Shown: piece after piece, positions 23,247 through 34,477 of the stretch
Position numbering within the stretch: the stretch's first letter is position 1
Layout of the letters: every line of letters starts with the position of its first letter
Assembly (NCBI GenBank): GCA_003833135.1
Contig: QZLH01000643.1
Location: forward strand, 1 to 53,036
Length of the DNA: 53,036 bases
From: Oehlia diaphana
Lineage: Eukaryota > Glomeromycota > Glomeromycetes > Glomerales > Glomeraceae
Direction: 5' to 3'
Made by a program: the position numbers and the translations under genes
The notes under the pieces: model-generated
Seen by the model: only the letters and a program-made list of their open reading frames with translations
What the model was told of the DNA's origin: nothing
Database searches by the model: none

Positions 23247-23641
23247 TTAGGTTGGTGCACAACTCTGGTTTTTTAATGGTAATTTATTGTCAATAGAAAT
23301 CTGGTCCCGTGCTCGACGTTTACGAGGATTAGCGATAATTAATCAAATTCGATTTCTAAAATTTTCTAATTCCTAAATCCCATTTTTCTTTTTTCAAATT
23401 AAGAAAAAAACCAAATATCATTCATTAGTTTTATAACTCGTCTATCCAATATTTTAATTCCCGTTCATTTACATTTGGAACGACTAAATAAAAAAGAATA
23501 AGAATACTTAATCCCTTGAGTAAAAACCTTGTTATTATTTGCGTATTTTCGACATTAGATAATCTAAATGTTATGTTAGTTGTGGTCATTTTATAAATTA
23601 ACTTATTTAGCCATATAGAAAACTCTAGGTGCACCAATTAT
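23247..23641. mobile_element. Mariner-like short element
   Basis: The left end TTAGGTTGGTGCACAACTCT is preceded by TA. The right end in reverse reads TAATTGGTGCACCTAGAGTT. TTAGGTTGGTGCA is a well-known type of mariner terminus. The 395-bp interior has no recognisable transposase; the 68-codon minus frame there is not called. Confidence 0.55.
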
Positions 23642-23884
23642 TTTTTGAAGTTTACGTTCGAAATTTCTTTAAAGTCTTAAAGTTTTAATAATACAAAACT
23701 TTTATAATTTACGATTATTTTTCATAATTTTTAATCCAATTTCGAATAATTAAATAACTTTAATTTATAAAAATTTTCTTGCGAATTTCACTTAATATAT
23801 TCCAGTTATCACAGTACCATGTCCATCTGTAGATAATTACTGTATATTTTAATGAGACTCCCGAAGATCGTCTCGCTCGTCAAT

Positions 23885-24142
23885 CACCTTACCGACAGGA
23901 TCATTTCATCACAGGGTTATAAATACTATATACAGTAAATAACATTATCTAATAAAAAGATTATTAATTTTTTATTACCCGATATTATTTCATGATAAAC
24001 ACTAAATACAATTATTTAATTTATTTAATTATAACGTATAATTTTATATCAAATATGGTGTGGATAAAGAATGATCTTTAAATTACAGTAAAGAAATAAA
24101 TTCAGGTGAAATGATTTTCGGCGAACTCTCTGTCGGTAAGTT
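23885..24142. repeat. Inverted repeat pair, possible MITE
   Basis: CACCTTACCGACAGGATCAT then TTCATCAC at 23885-23911 recurs inverted at 24103-24142 with an insertion of about 11 bp. The spacer is A/T-rich and non-coding. Confidence 0.5.
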
Positions 24143-24149
24143 GGCTATC

Positions 24150-24990
24150 GGTGAAATAATAGGACCCCGAGCAATATACTTACAAGAAAGGTCAGCCCTC
24201 CGCAAGGTTTTTTATTAAGAAATTCAACAATCAACACGTGATCTTATATAAATTTTTTAGTACGAAAAATCACAATAATAATAATATACTGTATGTTGAT
24301 AATTTTCATTTTATCAATTACTTCGCGATATACAATTTAATATATCATCATTTTTTCAATAATGTCATATCTTCCCTATTAGCTTCTGAGATATAATAAA
24401 TAAAAATGTAAATGTTACGGTTTATTTTTTATAGTTGACGATGATCTCATTAAGAATTTTCATAATTAAATATTGCCCAATTTATCCAAAAAATAATCGT
24501 ATCATATGACTTATTGAAAATCCCGTCAAAATTAAGCAAATAAAAAATATGACGTTAGCAGAACTGCGTATGCCCCCTGCAATAATATCCCAGGGTACTA
24601 GTATCAACCTAACCTTTCTTAAGCAAGGTTTAAGACAATCGTATTCTATGAATGAGTAGCAGCAGATCATTTTTGTGACAGTTATATCGTAAGTTACGTA
24701 ATATGATTATTATAAAATTTTATATAAATATAAATAATATAATTTACTCAAATGCTTAAAACTAGCAAATAATTAGCAAAATTCAATGACTAAATGATGA
24801 AATAATGTACGCTTTATTAACGGGATACAAATTAGTGTACGATCGCGCGTCAGATGCTGATCGACATAAAGAGTTCCCATTATAGACTTCTTTTTTTTTT
24901 AGTTTCGGAAAAACCTAAATTAGTTTAGTTTGCTAAGCCTATTACTTATTAAAGTTAGCCTATTTCTTATGTTAGATATTTACAATGAAA
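24150..24990. other. Intergenic, upstream of the F-box cluster
   Basis: No gene seen. A 62-codon minus frame at 24482-24670 has no recognisable feature. This stretch separates the transposon-dominated left part from the gene cluster. Confidence 0.5.
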
Positions 24991-24995
24991 ATGGA

Positions 24996-25085
24996 TGTAA
25001 CACAGTACTAGTAAACGGCGTAAACATAAAAATGCAGAATAAAAAAAATTTTAAACGCCCTATTTTTTTTTTTTTTTTTTCTTTT
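24996..25085 (+). promoter_or_regulatory. F-box family promoter block (F1)
   Basis: TGTAACACAG at 24996-25005 (104 bp before the ATG), then GGCGTAAACATAAAAATGC as a TATA-like box, then a 19-nt T-run at 25062-25080. Preceded by CAATGAAAATG, as in F3. Confidence 0.6.
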
Positions 25086-25099
25086 ATAATATATCAATA

Positions 25100-26521
25100 A
25101 TGCCTTGTCAACTTCCTGCTGATTGTCTTAACGAAATTTTTGAATACTTAGAGAAAGATAAAGTTACTTTACATTCATGCTTATTAGTTAATCGTCTTTG
25201 GTGTGAGGTTTCTGTTAGAATCTTATGGAGAAATATTTGGATTGTTAACCCTGTTGACTATGGACATCGATTAAAAGTTGGATTATCGATTCTCAGTACA
25301 CTGATCGCTTGTCTTCCTAATAAATCAAAAATTCATTTATATGAAAAAGGAATTCTTAATTCAAATGATATCTCAAAAACAACTCCATTATTTGATTATG
25401 CATCATTTTGTAAAGTTCTTTCAATTCATGGAATTGGTCGAATAATAGTCGATGTTTTTAAAAATCATAAATATTTAGCAAAAGAAATAATCAAAATGTT
25501 TATGACAAAATTTTCTTTAAAAAAATTATCTTATTATACTAATTCAAATACTGTCAATTTATCATTTATACGTTATCCTGGGGCAAAAGATTGTTTAAGA
25601 AATCTTTCAAAATTTAGTTGTAATTCTAATGTTAAACCCGCATTTTTTTATAAATTATCACAAATATGTCATAATATTCAATCATTAACTATAGAATTTA
25701 AAAATGTGGTTTCAAATGGATTAAAAGATTTAATTTCTTCACAAAATAGTTTAAAATATTTATCATTATCACAAACGTATGGTATTGCTGATTGGACAGA
25801 TATTATACCTTCATTATCAAAACATTCCAATACTTTAATTAAATTAAAAATATATGGGAGTGAATATTATAGGAACAGACCATTATCATTTGTTACTAGA
25901 TTTACAAATTTACAAGAACTTGTTTTATCATTTCGTTATAAATATTATTTTGATGAACTTAATAATAATTTACAATATGTTACTTTTCCACATTTAAAAA
26001 TTTTAAAATTTCCATATGCATATCCAGATGATGATATATTAATTAAATTTTTAGAAAATAATGGAAAAAATTTATTAGAAATTTATATAAATAGTAGTGA
26101 TTCATTAAATTTATCTATAGCTAAATTTTGTCCAAATTTAAAATCATTATATACTTTATTTAAATTTGATAAAATAGAAACATTAAAAATAATTCTTAAT
26201 AATTGTCAACAATTAGAAAGTATTGAAACTCAATATATTTATGATTTTTTAAGTGAAAAAGAACTTTTGGAAACTTTGGCAAAATATTCACCAAAAAATT
26301 TTTATAGATTAAAATTAATTAATTATTCAGATTCAAAATTAGTTCCGAAAGATTTAGAAGAATTTTTTTCTAATTGGAAAAATCGTGTACCATTAAAATC
26401 ATTTTCTTTTATTATTAGAAGATGGAATAATAGTTTAGAAAGTAAAGAAGGAAATATGAAAGTGATTGAAAAATATAAAAAACTTGGTATTATAAAAAAA
26501 TTTGAAACTATTTTATATTAA
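25100..26521 (+). CDS. F-box/LRR protein F1
   Basis: A 473-residue intronless gene. Residues 3-48 are an F-box (QLPADCLNEIFEYLE...LLVNRLWCEVSVRILW), the part that binds Skp1 in SCF ubiquitin ligases. From about residue 170 to 430 runs a series of degenerate leucine-rich repeats (for example QSLTIEF, LKYLSLS, LQELVLSF, LKILKFPY), the usual substrate-binding half. It ends in the family signature EKYKKLGIIKKFE. The start is fixed by its five paralogs here, which all begin M-x-x-QLP. Its middle (residues about 202-253) is nearly identical to F6 at the DNA level, while its first 100 residues are closer to F4. Substrate unknown. An AATAAA motif lies about 30 bp after the stop. Confidence 0.93.
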   Translation: MPCQLPADCLNEIFEYLEKDKVTLHSCLLVNRLWCEVSVRILWRNIWIVNPVDYGHRLKVGLSILSTLIACLPNKSKIHLYEKGILNSNDISKTTPLFDYASFCKVLSIHGIGRIIVDVFKNHKYLAKEIIKMFMTKFSLKKLSYYTNSNTVNLSFIRYPGAKDCLRNLSKFSCNSNVKPAFFYKLSQICHNIQSLTIEFKNVVSNGLKDLISSQNSLKYLSLSQTYGIADWTDIIPSLSKHSNTLIKLKIYGSEYYRNRPLSFVTRFTNLQELVLSFRYKYYFDELNNNLQYVTFPHLKILKFPYAYPDDDILIKFLENNGKNLLEIYINSSDSLNLSIAKFCPNLKSLYTLFKFDKIETLKIILNNCQQLESIETQYIYDFLSEKELLETLAKYSPKNFYRLKLINYSDSKLVPKDLEEFFSNWKNRVPLKSFSFIIRRWNNSLESKEGNMKVIEKYKKLGIIKKFETILY

Positions 26522-27797
26522 TACATTGTATTTAATTATTTATTATTATGAATAAAGTTGTATATTACATAATTATTATTAGCGAGTTTTCTAACGCTAG
26601 AAAAATTACGAATCTTAGTTAACACATAAAGTCTTTATTAAAATAAAAAGTAATTCGTTCCCATTAAACGCTCATTTTTTTAAAAAAAATTGCTTCCGTA
26701 ATAATAATCGTTAATTTATTCGCGCAATATTGACTTATTTATTTATTTATTAATTCGAATTATAGAATTCTTATTGTAGTTTAAGTAGTCTTAACTTTTT
26801 AGGATAATTTAAAGAGTTTAGTACATCAGAAGTATATCGTAATTATTGTGTGTAAAAATAAATACAACATTTCTAGTACGCCTACATCTAATTCGCTATT
26901 AACATTTCGATTTATTTTTCAAACCTAAATGTGATATTCAAAATGCCGGATGGTGTGTCTGGATCCCAAACTGCACCCGATTATTAGCATGAGCAAGTTG
27001 TACATTAACAATTCTCAACTGGTTTCGACTAGCATCACGCTCTCCAGTCATATTATTGGTAAGTCTTCGTCGCCATTCATTTTATTCTTCTATTTGCTCG
27101 AATCAAAAAATATTTTTAACGAAGGAATTCGGGATCGATTATAAATAACATAAAAAATTATAAAAATGACAACCAATCTATTAATCACCAGTTTAATTCT
27201 CATAGCAAATTTTTCGAAAAATGAAAAATATATGCTTATTAACGTTAAATTCAATAATATAATATGACTAAACCTTATGAAATACAAAATGATGAATTCC
27301 AATACCTTTTAACTAACGTAAAATGTACAATATCTTTTCAATTTAGAATGATTTTGTGCCTTCTATAATACCTTTATTTTATTAATTCTAGTCAAAAATA
27401 TAGAATTATTTTAATAATAACTTGAAATTAACCTTTAACCCTAATGTGGATGTGTTTTGTCGGCTAAAATTAAACATTTTGTATTTATTTACCAGAATTA
27501 AATATTAAACAATTTATCTTTACAAAATAATATGCAAAGTTTTTTTTTTAATATTTTGTAATCACAATTCTTGACAAAATTCGTATAACATCGCATATCG
27601 TAATAAATCAAAGTCCAATAATATGACAGATTCTGCTGCAACATAATAACACAATAAGAACTAATATGGCATTCAAGTTTTTTCACGTGTACAAATCAAT
27701 AATATAGTAATGATCAAATGTAATGTAACAATAGGGGTGCTTAATGTTTAAACGGTTAGACCTTAGCATGTGTAACGTGGCTTTAATCGCCAAGCCC
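26522..27797. other. Intergenic between F1 and F2
   Basis: No supported gene. Around 26945-27065 lies a GC-richer island whose plus frame (starting MVCLDPKLHPIIS) runs into GTAAGT, like an exon end. An alternative frame reads DGVSGSQTAPDY before a stop. Neither was recognised. The rest is A/T-rich. Confidence 0.35.
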
Positions 27798-27862
27798 CGT
27801 AACACTGTGCAAATATAAAGCGCCGACTCCCGGCTTGTACTTTTTTTTTCCTCCTTTTCTTT
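27798..27862 (+). promoter_or_regulatory. F-box family promoter block (F2)
   Basis: CGTAACACTG at 27798-27807 (86 bp before the ATG), then CAAATATAAAGCGCC as the TATA-like box, then a T/C-run at about 27840-27862. A second TGTAACG lies about 30 bp further upstream. Confidence 0.55.
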
Positions 27863-27883
27863 GCCAATCACAAAAATATTAAA

Positions 27884-29326
27884 ATGCCTTGTCAACTTCC
27901 CGCTGATTGCCTTAATGAAATTTTTGAGTATTTAGAGAAAGATAAAGCCTCTTTATATTCATGTTCATTAGTTAACCGTCTTTGGTGTGAAATATCTGTT
28001 AGAATTTTATGGAGGAATATCTGGATTACTAAATCCATTACTCATGGACGACGTCGATTGAAAGTAAACCCATCAATTATTAATACATTGATTACTTGTC
28101 TTCCTAATGATTCAAAAATCCACTTGTTTGAGAAAAAAATTCTTAATTCTACTCAAATCTCAAAAACTCCATTATTTGATTATGCATCATTTTGTAAAGT
28201 TCTTTCGATTAATGATATTGGTCAAATGATAGTTGATGTTTTTAAAAATCATAAATATTTAGCAAAAGAAATTATGAAAATGTTTATGACAAAAACTTCA
28301 TTAAAGAAATTATCCTATTATACAGATCCAAATACTATAAATTTATCATTTCTGCGTTATCATGGAGCAAAAGATTATTTAACAAAACTTTCAAAATTAA
28401 GTTGTAGTTCTGATATTAAAACCAAATTTTTCTATATGTTATCCCAAATGTGCTGTAATATTCAATCATTAACTATAGAATTTAAAGATATAGTTTCAAA
28501 TGAGTTAAAAATTTTAATTTCTTCACAAAATAATTTAAAATATTTATCTTTATCACGAACAAGAACATATAATACAATAAATTGGACAGATATTATACCT
28601 TCATTAGCAGGTCATTCAAAAAGTTTAACTAGGTTAAAAGTTCATTGGAGAAAATATGATTATTGGAATAGAACAGAACAACTATCATTTATTACTACAT
28701 TCACCAATTTACAAGAACTTGTCTTATCATTTCATCATAAAGATTGTTTTGTTGGATTTAATAAGTTACAATATATTAATTTTTCACAATTACAAATTTT
28801 AAAGTTTCCATATGAATATCCAGAAGATGATGTGTTAATTAAGTTATTGGAAAATAGTGGAAAAAATTTAAAAGAATTTTACATTAATAGTAGTAGTAAT
28901 TTAATATTATTAACCGTAGCTGAATTTTGTCCAAATCTGAAATCATTATATGCTTTATTTAATCATGATAAAATAGAAACATTAAAAGCGATACTTAATA
29001 ATTGTCAACAATTAGAAAGTATTGAAACTCGGTATTATTTCAGTTTGTTAAGTGAAAGAGAACTTTTGGGGACTTTAGCAAAATATTCACCAAAGGATTT
29101 TTATAGATTAAAGTTGACCAATTATTCAGATTCACATTTAGTCCCAGGAGATTTAGAAGAATTTTTTACTAATTGGAAAAATCGTGTTCCACAAAGACCG
29201 TTTTCTTTTATTAATAAAGGTTTGTTTGGTTTAGAGAATAGAGAAGGGAATATGAGAGTGATTGAAAAATATAAAAAACTTGGTATCATTAAGAAATTTG
29301 AAACTATTTTAATTACTTTGTATTAA
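27884..29326 (+). CDS. F-box/LRR protein F2
   Basis: A 480-residue intronless paralog of F1. F-box at residues 3-48, degenerate leucine-rich repeats from about 170 to 430, C-terminal EKYKKLGIIKKFE block followed by seven extra residues. Residues about 50-70 carry GRRRLKV, shared with F3 and close to F6, whereas F1 and F4 have the NPVDY type. Its middle (about residues 223-289, with LSRTRT and VHWRKYDYW) pairs with F4 instead. Expected to be a substrate receptor of an SCF ligase. Same strand as F1, with 1.36 kb between them. An AATAAA-like motif follows the stop by about 40 bp. Confidence 0.93.
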   Translation: MPCQLPADCLNEIFEYLEKDKASLYSCSLVNRLWCEISVRILWRNIWITKSITHGRRRLKVNPSIINTLITCLPNDSKIHLFEKKILNSTQISKTPLFDYASFCKVLSINDIGQMIVDVFKNHKYLAKEIMKMFMTKTSLKKLSYYTDPNTINLSFLRYHGAKDYLTKLSKLSCSSDIKTKFFYMLSQMCCNIQSLTIEFKDIVSNELKILISSQNNLKYLSLSRTRTYNTINWTDIIPSLAGHSKSLTRLKVHWRKYDYWNRTEQLSFITTFTNLQELVLSFHHKDCFVGFNKLQYINFSQLQILKFPYEYPEDDVLIKLLENSGKNLKEFYINSSSNLILLTVAEFCPNLKSLYALFNHDKIETLKAILNNCQQLESIETRYYFSLLSERELLGTLAKYSPKDFYRLKLTNYSDSHLVPGDLEEFFTNWKNRVPQRPFSFINKGLFGLENREGNMRVIEKYKKLGIIKKFETILITLY

Positions 29327-30013
29327 ATTAAATGTATTGTATATAATTATTAAATTGTTATTTACTTAGAAAATAAAGTTAAATTTTATACAGTTATTAT
29401 CATCAAACTAACGCCGCTACCAATTTACTTATTGATACTTATATTGATCGCTAAGGTACTAGTTTCAAAGAAAGACAATTATCTCAATAAATAAATCTTA
29501 TTAAAAAATATAATTTGTCCGGCATCGTCCTTATAGTTAATATTAAATTTGTTTCATTTTGGGAAACATTTAATCAATCGGGATATCACTCCTGTTATTG
29601 AAAGTTATTAGAATTGTTAATCTTTGGTGTGATAAAATTATGGTGAAAATTTCTATAATATTCGTTAAGATTCTCAATTTGTCAATAATTTCGAATAAGG
29701 TAATAATTCATTTTTGTCATATTATTTCTATTTGTTTAATCATGTGGGGACCATTCAAATCCCAACGATCAAAATCCTATCATAAACTGAAAATTCAAAT
29801 CCTGAAGCTTAATTATTTCTGTCACTCATTTTCTAACTCCATAAAATTGTTAAATAATAAAGAACAGAACATCTTTATTAAGTTTAGACATTTTTTTTTT
29901 TTTCCTACAACATTCGAACATTCATTATCCCAACATATTATCTTTTTTATTATAATTTCGTGTCTTGTTTTTATTACATAATTAATGTTTTTCGTTAATA
30001 TTATAAATACATA
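29327..30013. other. Intergenic, no gene seen
   Basis: Downstream of F2. A 127-codon plus frame at 29598-29981 is hydrophobic low-complexity sequence with no recognisable feature and is not called. Nothing else stands out. Confidence 0.45.
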
Positions 30014-30136
30014 TTATTGGATGGGGAGTATCTATATCGTCACAGGACCGAATGATTGGATGAAAATGGGCCACGTAGTGGCCATTTTCACTAATCAATG
30101 AAGGGCCCTGTGACTGATATAGCCCACATCCAATAA
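30014..30136. mobile_element. Foldback element, hairpin of 123 bp
   Basis: The two halves are inverted copies sharing TTATTGGATG, GTCACAGG and GAAAATGGCCAC or GAAAATGGGCCAC in order, with almost no loop. Base composition is less A/T-biased than its surroundings. No clear target duplication and no coding capacity. Confidence 0.75.
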
Positions 30137-30499
30137 AAGTGTTATCGTTCTGACGTTTTTGATCATGCATTAATTAATAACATCATAAAATAAGCTTTCT
30201 ATAAATTTCATTTTTAATCCACTCAAATAATGTTTCACAACAACAAACAATATTACGCCAAACATTTGATTTGGCGAAACTTTATAAGCTTTATTTAAAC
30301 TTTTCCTTTAAAATATTCATTTACGCCATTTTTTTACTCCACTTTATTATATCAATAATTTGTTATTGCTATGGCTAATAAAAATATCGGTCTATTAAAA
30401 TCTGCATGATCCTATTTGGCTAAACGATAAATATTATTATTGATACGTATTTATTGAAACAATTATGATTATTATAATATTTTGCAGATAATATGCCGG

Positions 30500-30775
30500 G
30501 ATCTTCGTAGTACAGAAGAGCGTTTCTTTATTTTGAATTCTCAATTGAACGTTTAGATGATGAGTTTCCCTAACATACACTGATTAAGCCGTTTCGTCAA
30601 AATAAACCTGGTTATACTAATTTTCCATCTGACGTGGATTCCATATAATGACGGCCAAAGACATGAGTCGGATGATTATAAATGATTACAAATCAAAAAA
30701 ATTCCAGTTGATGATCAACCGGATCCTGGTTCACCAGCTGGGATAGGAGCGAAAATTAGTATAATATATAAGATT
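30500..30775 (+). pseudogene. Decayed coding fragments, family not recognised
   Basis: The plus strand reads YRRAFLYFEFSIERLDDEFP, a stop, then TLIKPFRQNKPGYTNFPSDV, a stop, and further on KIPVDDQPDPGSPAGIGAKI. The composition is protein-like and unlike the A/T filler, but the family is not known to me and the frame is interrupted. Confidence 0.3.
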
Positions 30776-30931
30776 TGAATTAGTGCATATAAAGCTAACA
30801 TAACGCAGTGTAACATAATTAATCATTACACGACTAATTGAGTGTTCATTTTTTTATGCCGAACAATATCAATAATAGAGAAATGATCTGCGTTATATGA
30901 GAGTTTGTGTAATTTTCTCAATGAAAATGTT

Positions 30932-30995
30932 TGTAACACGGTTGCAGATGGCGCAAGTATAAATGCCGATTCAAAAAAAATTTTTTTTTTTTTTT
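30932..30995 (+). promoter_or_regulatory. F-box family promoter block (F3)
   Basis: TGTAACACGG at 30932-30941 (83 bp before the ATG), preceded by CAATGAAAATG, then GGCGCAAGTATAAATGCC as the TATA-like box, then a T-run at 30981-30995. Confidence 0.6.
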
Positions 30996-31014
30996 CGGTT
31001 AAAAAATCTCAATA

Positions 31015-32448
31015 ATGCCTTTTCAACTTCCTGCTGATTGCCTTAACGAAATTTTTGAATATTTAGAGAAAGATAAAGCCTCTTTATATTCATGCTTATT
31101 AGTAAATCGTCTTTGGTGTGAAATTTCTGTTAGAATTTTGTGGAGAGATATTTGGACAACCAAACCCGTTACCCATGGACGACGTCGATTGAAAGTAAAT
31201 CCAACAATTCTTAATACATTTATCATTTGTCTTCCTAATAATTCAAAAACCCACTTGCTTAAGAAAGGAATTCTTAATTCGACACAAATATCAAAAACTC
31301 CATTATTTGATTATGCATCATTTTGCAAAGTTCTTTCAATTAATGAAGTTGGTCAAACGATCATTGATATCTTTAAAAATCAAAAATATTTAGCAAAAGA
31401 AATAATGAAAATGTTTATGGCAAAAACTTCATTAAAGAAATTATCCTATTACTCTGATCCAAACACTATAAATTTATCATTTCTACGTTATCCTGGAGCA
31501 AAAGATTATTTAACAAAACTTTCAAAATTAAGCTGCAGTTCTAGTATTAAATCCCAATTTTTTTATAAATTATCTCAAATAAGTTGTAATATTCAATCAT
31601 TATCTATAGAATTTAAAGATATAATTTCAGATGATTTAAAAGTTTTAATTTCTTCACAAAATAATTTAAAATATTTATCGTTGATACAATATAATAATAC
31701 TGATTGGAGAGATATTATACCTTCATTAGTAAAACATTCGAATACTTTAATTAAATTAAAATTATTTTTGAGGAAATTTTGTAGAATTGGACAATTATCA
31801 TTTATTACTAAATTGACAAATTTACAAGAACTTGTTTTATTATTTCGTTATAATCATCATTTTGATGAAATTAATAGTAAATTACAATATATCATTTTTC
31901 CACACTTACAAGTTTTAAAATTTCCATGCGCATATCCAGACCATGATATGTTAATTAAGTTCTTAGAAAACAATGGGAAAAATTTAAAAGAATTTTATAT
32001 TTTTAGTAATGATGATTCATTAAATTTAGCCATAGCCAAATTTTGTCCAAATCTTATATCATTATATACTTTATTTAGAAATGATAAAATAGAAACATTT
32101 AAAGTAATTCTTAATAGTTGTCAACAATTGGAATCCTTTGAAACTCATTGTAATTACGAATTATTAAGTGAAAAAGAACTTTTAGGAGCCCTGGCAAAAT
32201 ATTCACCAAAAAATTTTTATAGATTAAAATTATCATTAGCTAATTATCTATTAGATTCAAGATTAGTTTCAGAAGATTTAGAAGATTTTCCTACTAATTG
32301 GAAGAATCGGGTACCACAAAAATCGTTTTCGTTTATTATTAGAGGATGTACACGCAGTTCAGAGACTAAAGAGAAATATATGACAATGGTTGAAAAATAT
32401 AAAAAGCTTGGTATCAATATTAGATTTGATTTTAGTTGTTATAACTAA
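31015..32448 (+). CDS. F-box/LRR protein F3
   Basis: A 477-residue intronless paralog. F-box at residues 3-48 (QLPADCLNEIFEYLE, LLVNRLWCEISVRILW) and degenerate leucine-rich repeats to about 430. Residues about 50-70 carry GRRRLKV as in F2. The C-terminus is the most divergent of the set: EKYKKLGINIRFDF followed by SCYN replaces the IIKKFE ending. The second residue pair is PF rather than PC. Presumed SCF substrate receptor. Followed after 1.06 kb by the oppositely oriented membrane-protein gene M1, so the two genes converge. Confidence 0.92.
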   Translation: MPFQLPADCLNEIFEYLEKDKASLYSCLLVNRLWCEISVRILWRDIWTTKPVTHGRRRLKVNPTILNTFIICLPNNSKTHLLKKGILNSTQISKTPLFDYASFCKVLSINEVGQTIIDIFKNQKYLAKEIMKMFMAKTSLKKLSYYSDPNTINLSFLRYPGAKDYLTKLSKLSCSSSIKSQFFYKLSQISCNIQSLSIEFKDIISDDLKVLISSQNNLKYLSLIQYNNTDWRDIIPSLVKHSNTLIKLKLFLRKFCRIGQLSFITKLTNLQELVLLFRYNHHFDEINSKLQYIIFPHLQVLKFPCAYPDHDMLIKFLENNGKNLKEFYIFSNDDSLNLAIAKFCPNLISLYTLFRNDKIETFKVILNSCQQLESFETHCNYELLSEKELLGALAKYSPKNFYRLKLSLANYLLDSRLVSEDLEDFPTNWKNRVPQKSFSFIIRGCTRSSETKEKYMTMVEKYKKLGINIRFDFSCYN

Positions 32449-33508
32449 GTTACTTAGATTACTTAGATGGGATAAAAAATTTTATATTATTATTAACCAA
32501 TAACATTATATACGGAAAATCGGATGTTTAAGGACTTTAAATATAACCAATTAATCGTAGAAATTTTATATTAAGTCATTAGTTTATGAGAATTTTGAAT
32601 AAATTTCAGGTTTTATATACTTAGATTATTTTTTTTTTGTTTGGTTCATATAACGTCAGTTATATAAAGTAAAAGTAATTCTTTTTGGGAGAATCGGCAT
32701 TTTTTTTTCTTTCTAGAGGTTCTTTATTTTTTTTTTTAGTAGTTACTATAGGAAATTTCCCGATTTGTATATATTTTTTTTTATTTGGTTATTAAATTTA
32801 TTAAATTTCAACTTTCTTTTCTTTATTTAAAATGATTTATAATGAGATTCAGGATTCAAAATTTGTGGACGGACTTAAGCTTCTTGATGGTTGCCGCAAT
32901 TTCAATTTTTTTTTTTTTTGTAGTATTAACCCTGTTGATTTTCTTTCTATTTTTTTTATATTTAGATTCCTTAACTTCCATTTATCATTACTTCAATTTT
33001 CAGATTATTTTAAATATTTGATTTAATCAATTACAGGAATGTTCATAAAAGTTTTATTGAATGCTTTTAGGCCTTTAATATTATGCATTTATTAAAAAAA
33101 AAAATCGAATAATTTATACTCGAAAAAAAATTGAATATTTCAAAAAAAAAAAGAAAAAAAATTTGAATATTTCATATTCGAAAAAAAAATTAAATAAAAA
33201 AAAAATAGCATGTCTTGATCACTTGAAAACGTTAACGTTGAAAAGACAGGCAAGGTGTAGTACTGACAAGATTATATTAAAGTTCATATTGAGCGTTAAA
33301 AATAGCGAAAGCCATTGATTGGTCATCGCGGCCAGCCGTGACGATAATCAGAATATTACTAACTTACTGTATACAATTCTTAGAAGTAAACGTATCAATA
33401 ATTAACTAAAAATTTTCCGTATTTCAATTAAAGAAAAATCATAGACACCATAGACGACTGTTAGGAACTGTACTACGCGTCTACTCCAAAATAATTTGAA
33501 TCTAAAAT
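32449..33508. other. Intergenic between F3 and M1, with low-complexity repeat
   Basis: T-rich in its first half. At about 33100-33200, TCGAATAATTTATACTCG-type and GAATATTTC-type blocks alternate with A-runs, a degenerate tandem of about 50 bp. The 64-codon frame at 32832-33026 reflects T-runs and is not called. Confidence 0.5.
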
Positions 33509-34477
33509 TTAGGTTTCACAAGTTGTACGGCAATGTTCTTCGTTTAATATACTCCACCATTCGATATTATTGGTAAGCAAGGCTAGAAAAAGCAAAAGAA
33601 TTGCTACTATAAAACCCCAAATGCTAAACCAAGCGTGAAGGAACTCATTACCTTCTACATCGTGTTCTTTTATTAGGTGGTTTATATATGCCAAAGCACT
33701 GTTAATTGACCATATAGAGCAGATTATTGTTAGATATTGGCTCCTACAATAATATCCAATTGGGGGTGTGTAGATCGCTAAAAATACTGTTAACCAGGGA
33801 TATACTATGGATACAAAGGCAACAAGTGTAACACTAAAAAGTTTATGTTTTCTGTGGCTTTCACTTCCCGGTTTCATAATTATTTGTATATCTTGCAACT
33901 CAAACTCACAATTAGGGTCTTTAACTACTAAGGTCCCCGATATTACTCTCTTGAGGATTGCTGGAATTGTCCAGGATAATAATAATGGTATAAATGGCCA
34001 ATCTTCACAATTATTTATTCCTGTCGTCCTGGATATTGCCGCGATTATACCGACTAATATGTAATATGTTGACACCAATGATGACATTCTGTCTAGCACG
34101 GATGCTCTTGCCGTACATCGGTTAAGATATTTCACTATATTGCTAAATTCATTCTGTTCTTCATCCACTGACATAGCGTAAACTCCGACAGGTCTGTGTT
34201 TAAGTTGTTGCAGCTGTTGATTTCGTTGTCCTGTTCTACTAAAATATTTTGACGAAAGCCAGTAAATACAGAGCTTTACTTCGTCTTTTCCTACGTTACA
34301 GGAATAAAGCAATCCCGTAAATGGACAGCCAAGGCATCGCAACACCCATGCCAACTTTTCCGCAAACTTCTCCTTTGGTGATGCTCCCATTATTGCAATA
34401 GCCGGTAAGCAACCCAACACATATTGGGGTATAGGATTTAAGAATTTACTTATGATATTTATAGCTTTTGATTCCAT
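33509..34477 (-). CDS. Cysteine-rich multi-pass membrane protein M1, family unknown
   Basis: A 322-residue intact gene. The first 75 residues carry a cysteine-rich block: IPQYVLGCLPAIAIMG, then RCLGCPFTGLLYSC (C23, C48, C51, C60, C70). A second conserved block, CTARASVLDRMSSLVS, leads into the membrane part. Hydrophobic segments lie at about 133-150, 161-180, 215-237, 247-267 and 281-303, giving roughly five passes, followed by a short tail with two cysteines. The invariant features in M2 and the pseudogene are NPIPQY, EKLAW, LRCLG, PFTGL, TARAS and LTNN. The family is not known to me. Transport, sensing or lipid-related roles are all possible and unproven. No introns visible. The start matches that of M2 (ME-x-K). 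Confidence 0.88.
   Translation of the reverse strand: MESKAINIISKFLNPIPQYVLGCLPAIAIMGASPKEKFAEKLAWVLRCLGCPFTGLLYSCNVGKDEVKLCIYWLSSKYFSRTGQRNQQLQQLKHRPVGVYAMSVDEEQNEFSNIVKYLNRCTARASVLDRMSSLVSTYYILVGIIAAISRTTGINNCEDWPFIPLLLSWTIPAILKRVISGTLVVKDPNCEFELQDIQIIMKPGSESHRKHKLFSVTLVAFVSIVYPWLTVFLAIYTPPIGYYCRSQYLTIICSIWSINSALAYINHLIKEHDVEGNEFLHAWFSIWGFIVAILLLFLALLTNNIEWWSILNEEHCRTTCET

Noticed and set aside
29598..29981. 127-codon plus frame downstream of F2.
   Set aside because: Hydrophobic low-complexity composition, no family resemblance, and T/A-run content; probably chance in A/T-rich DNA.
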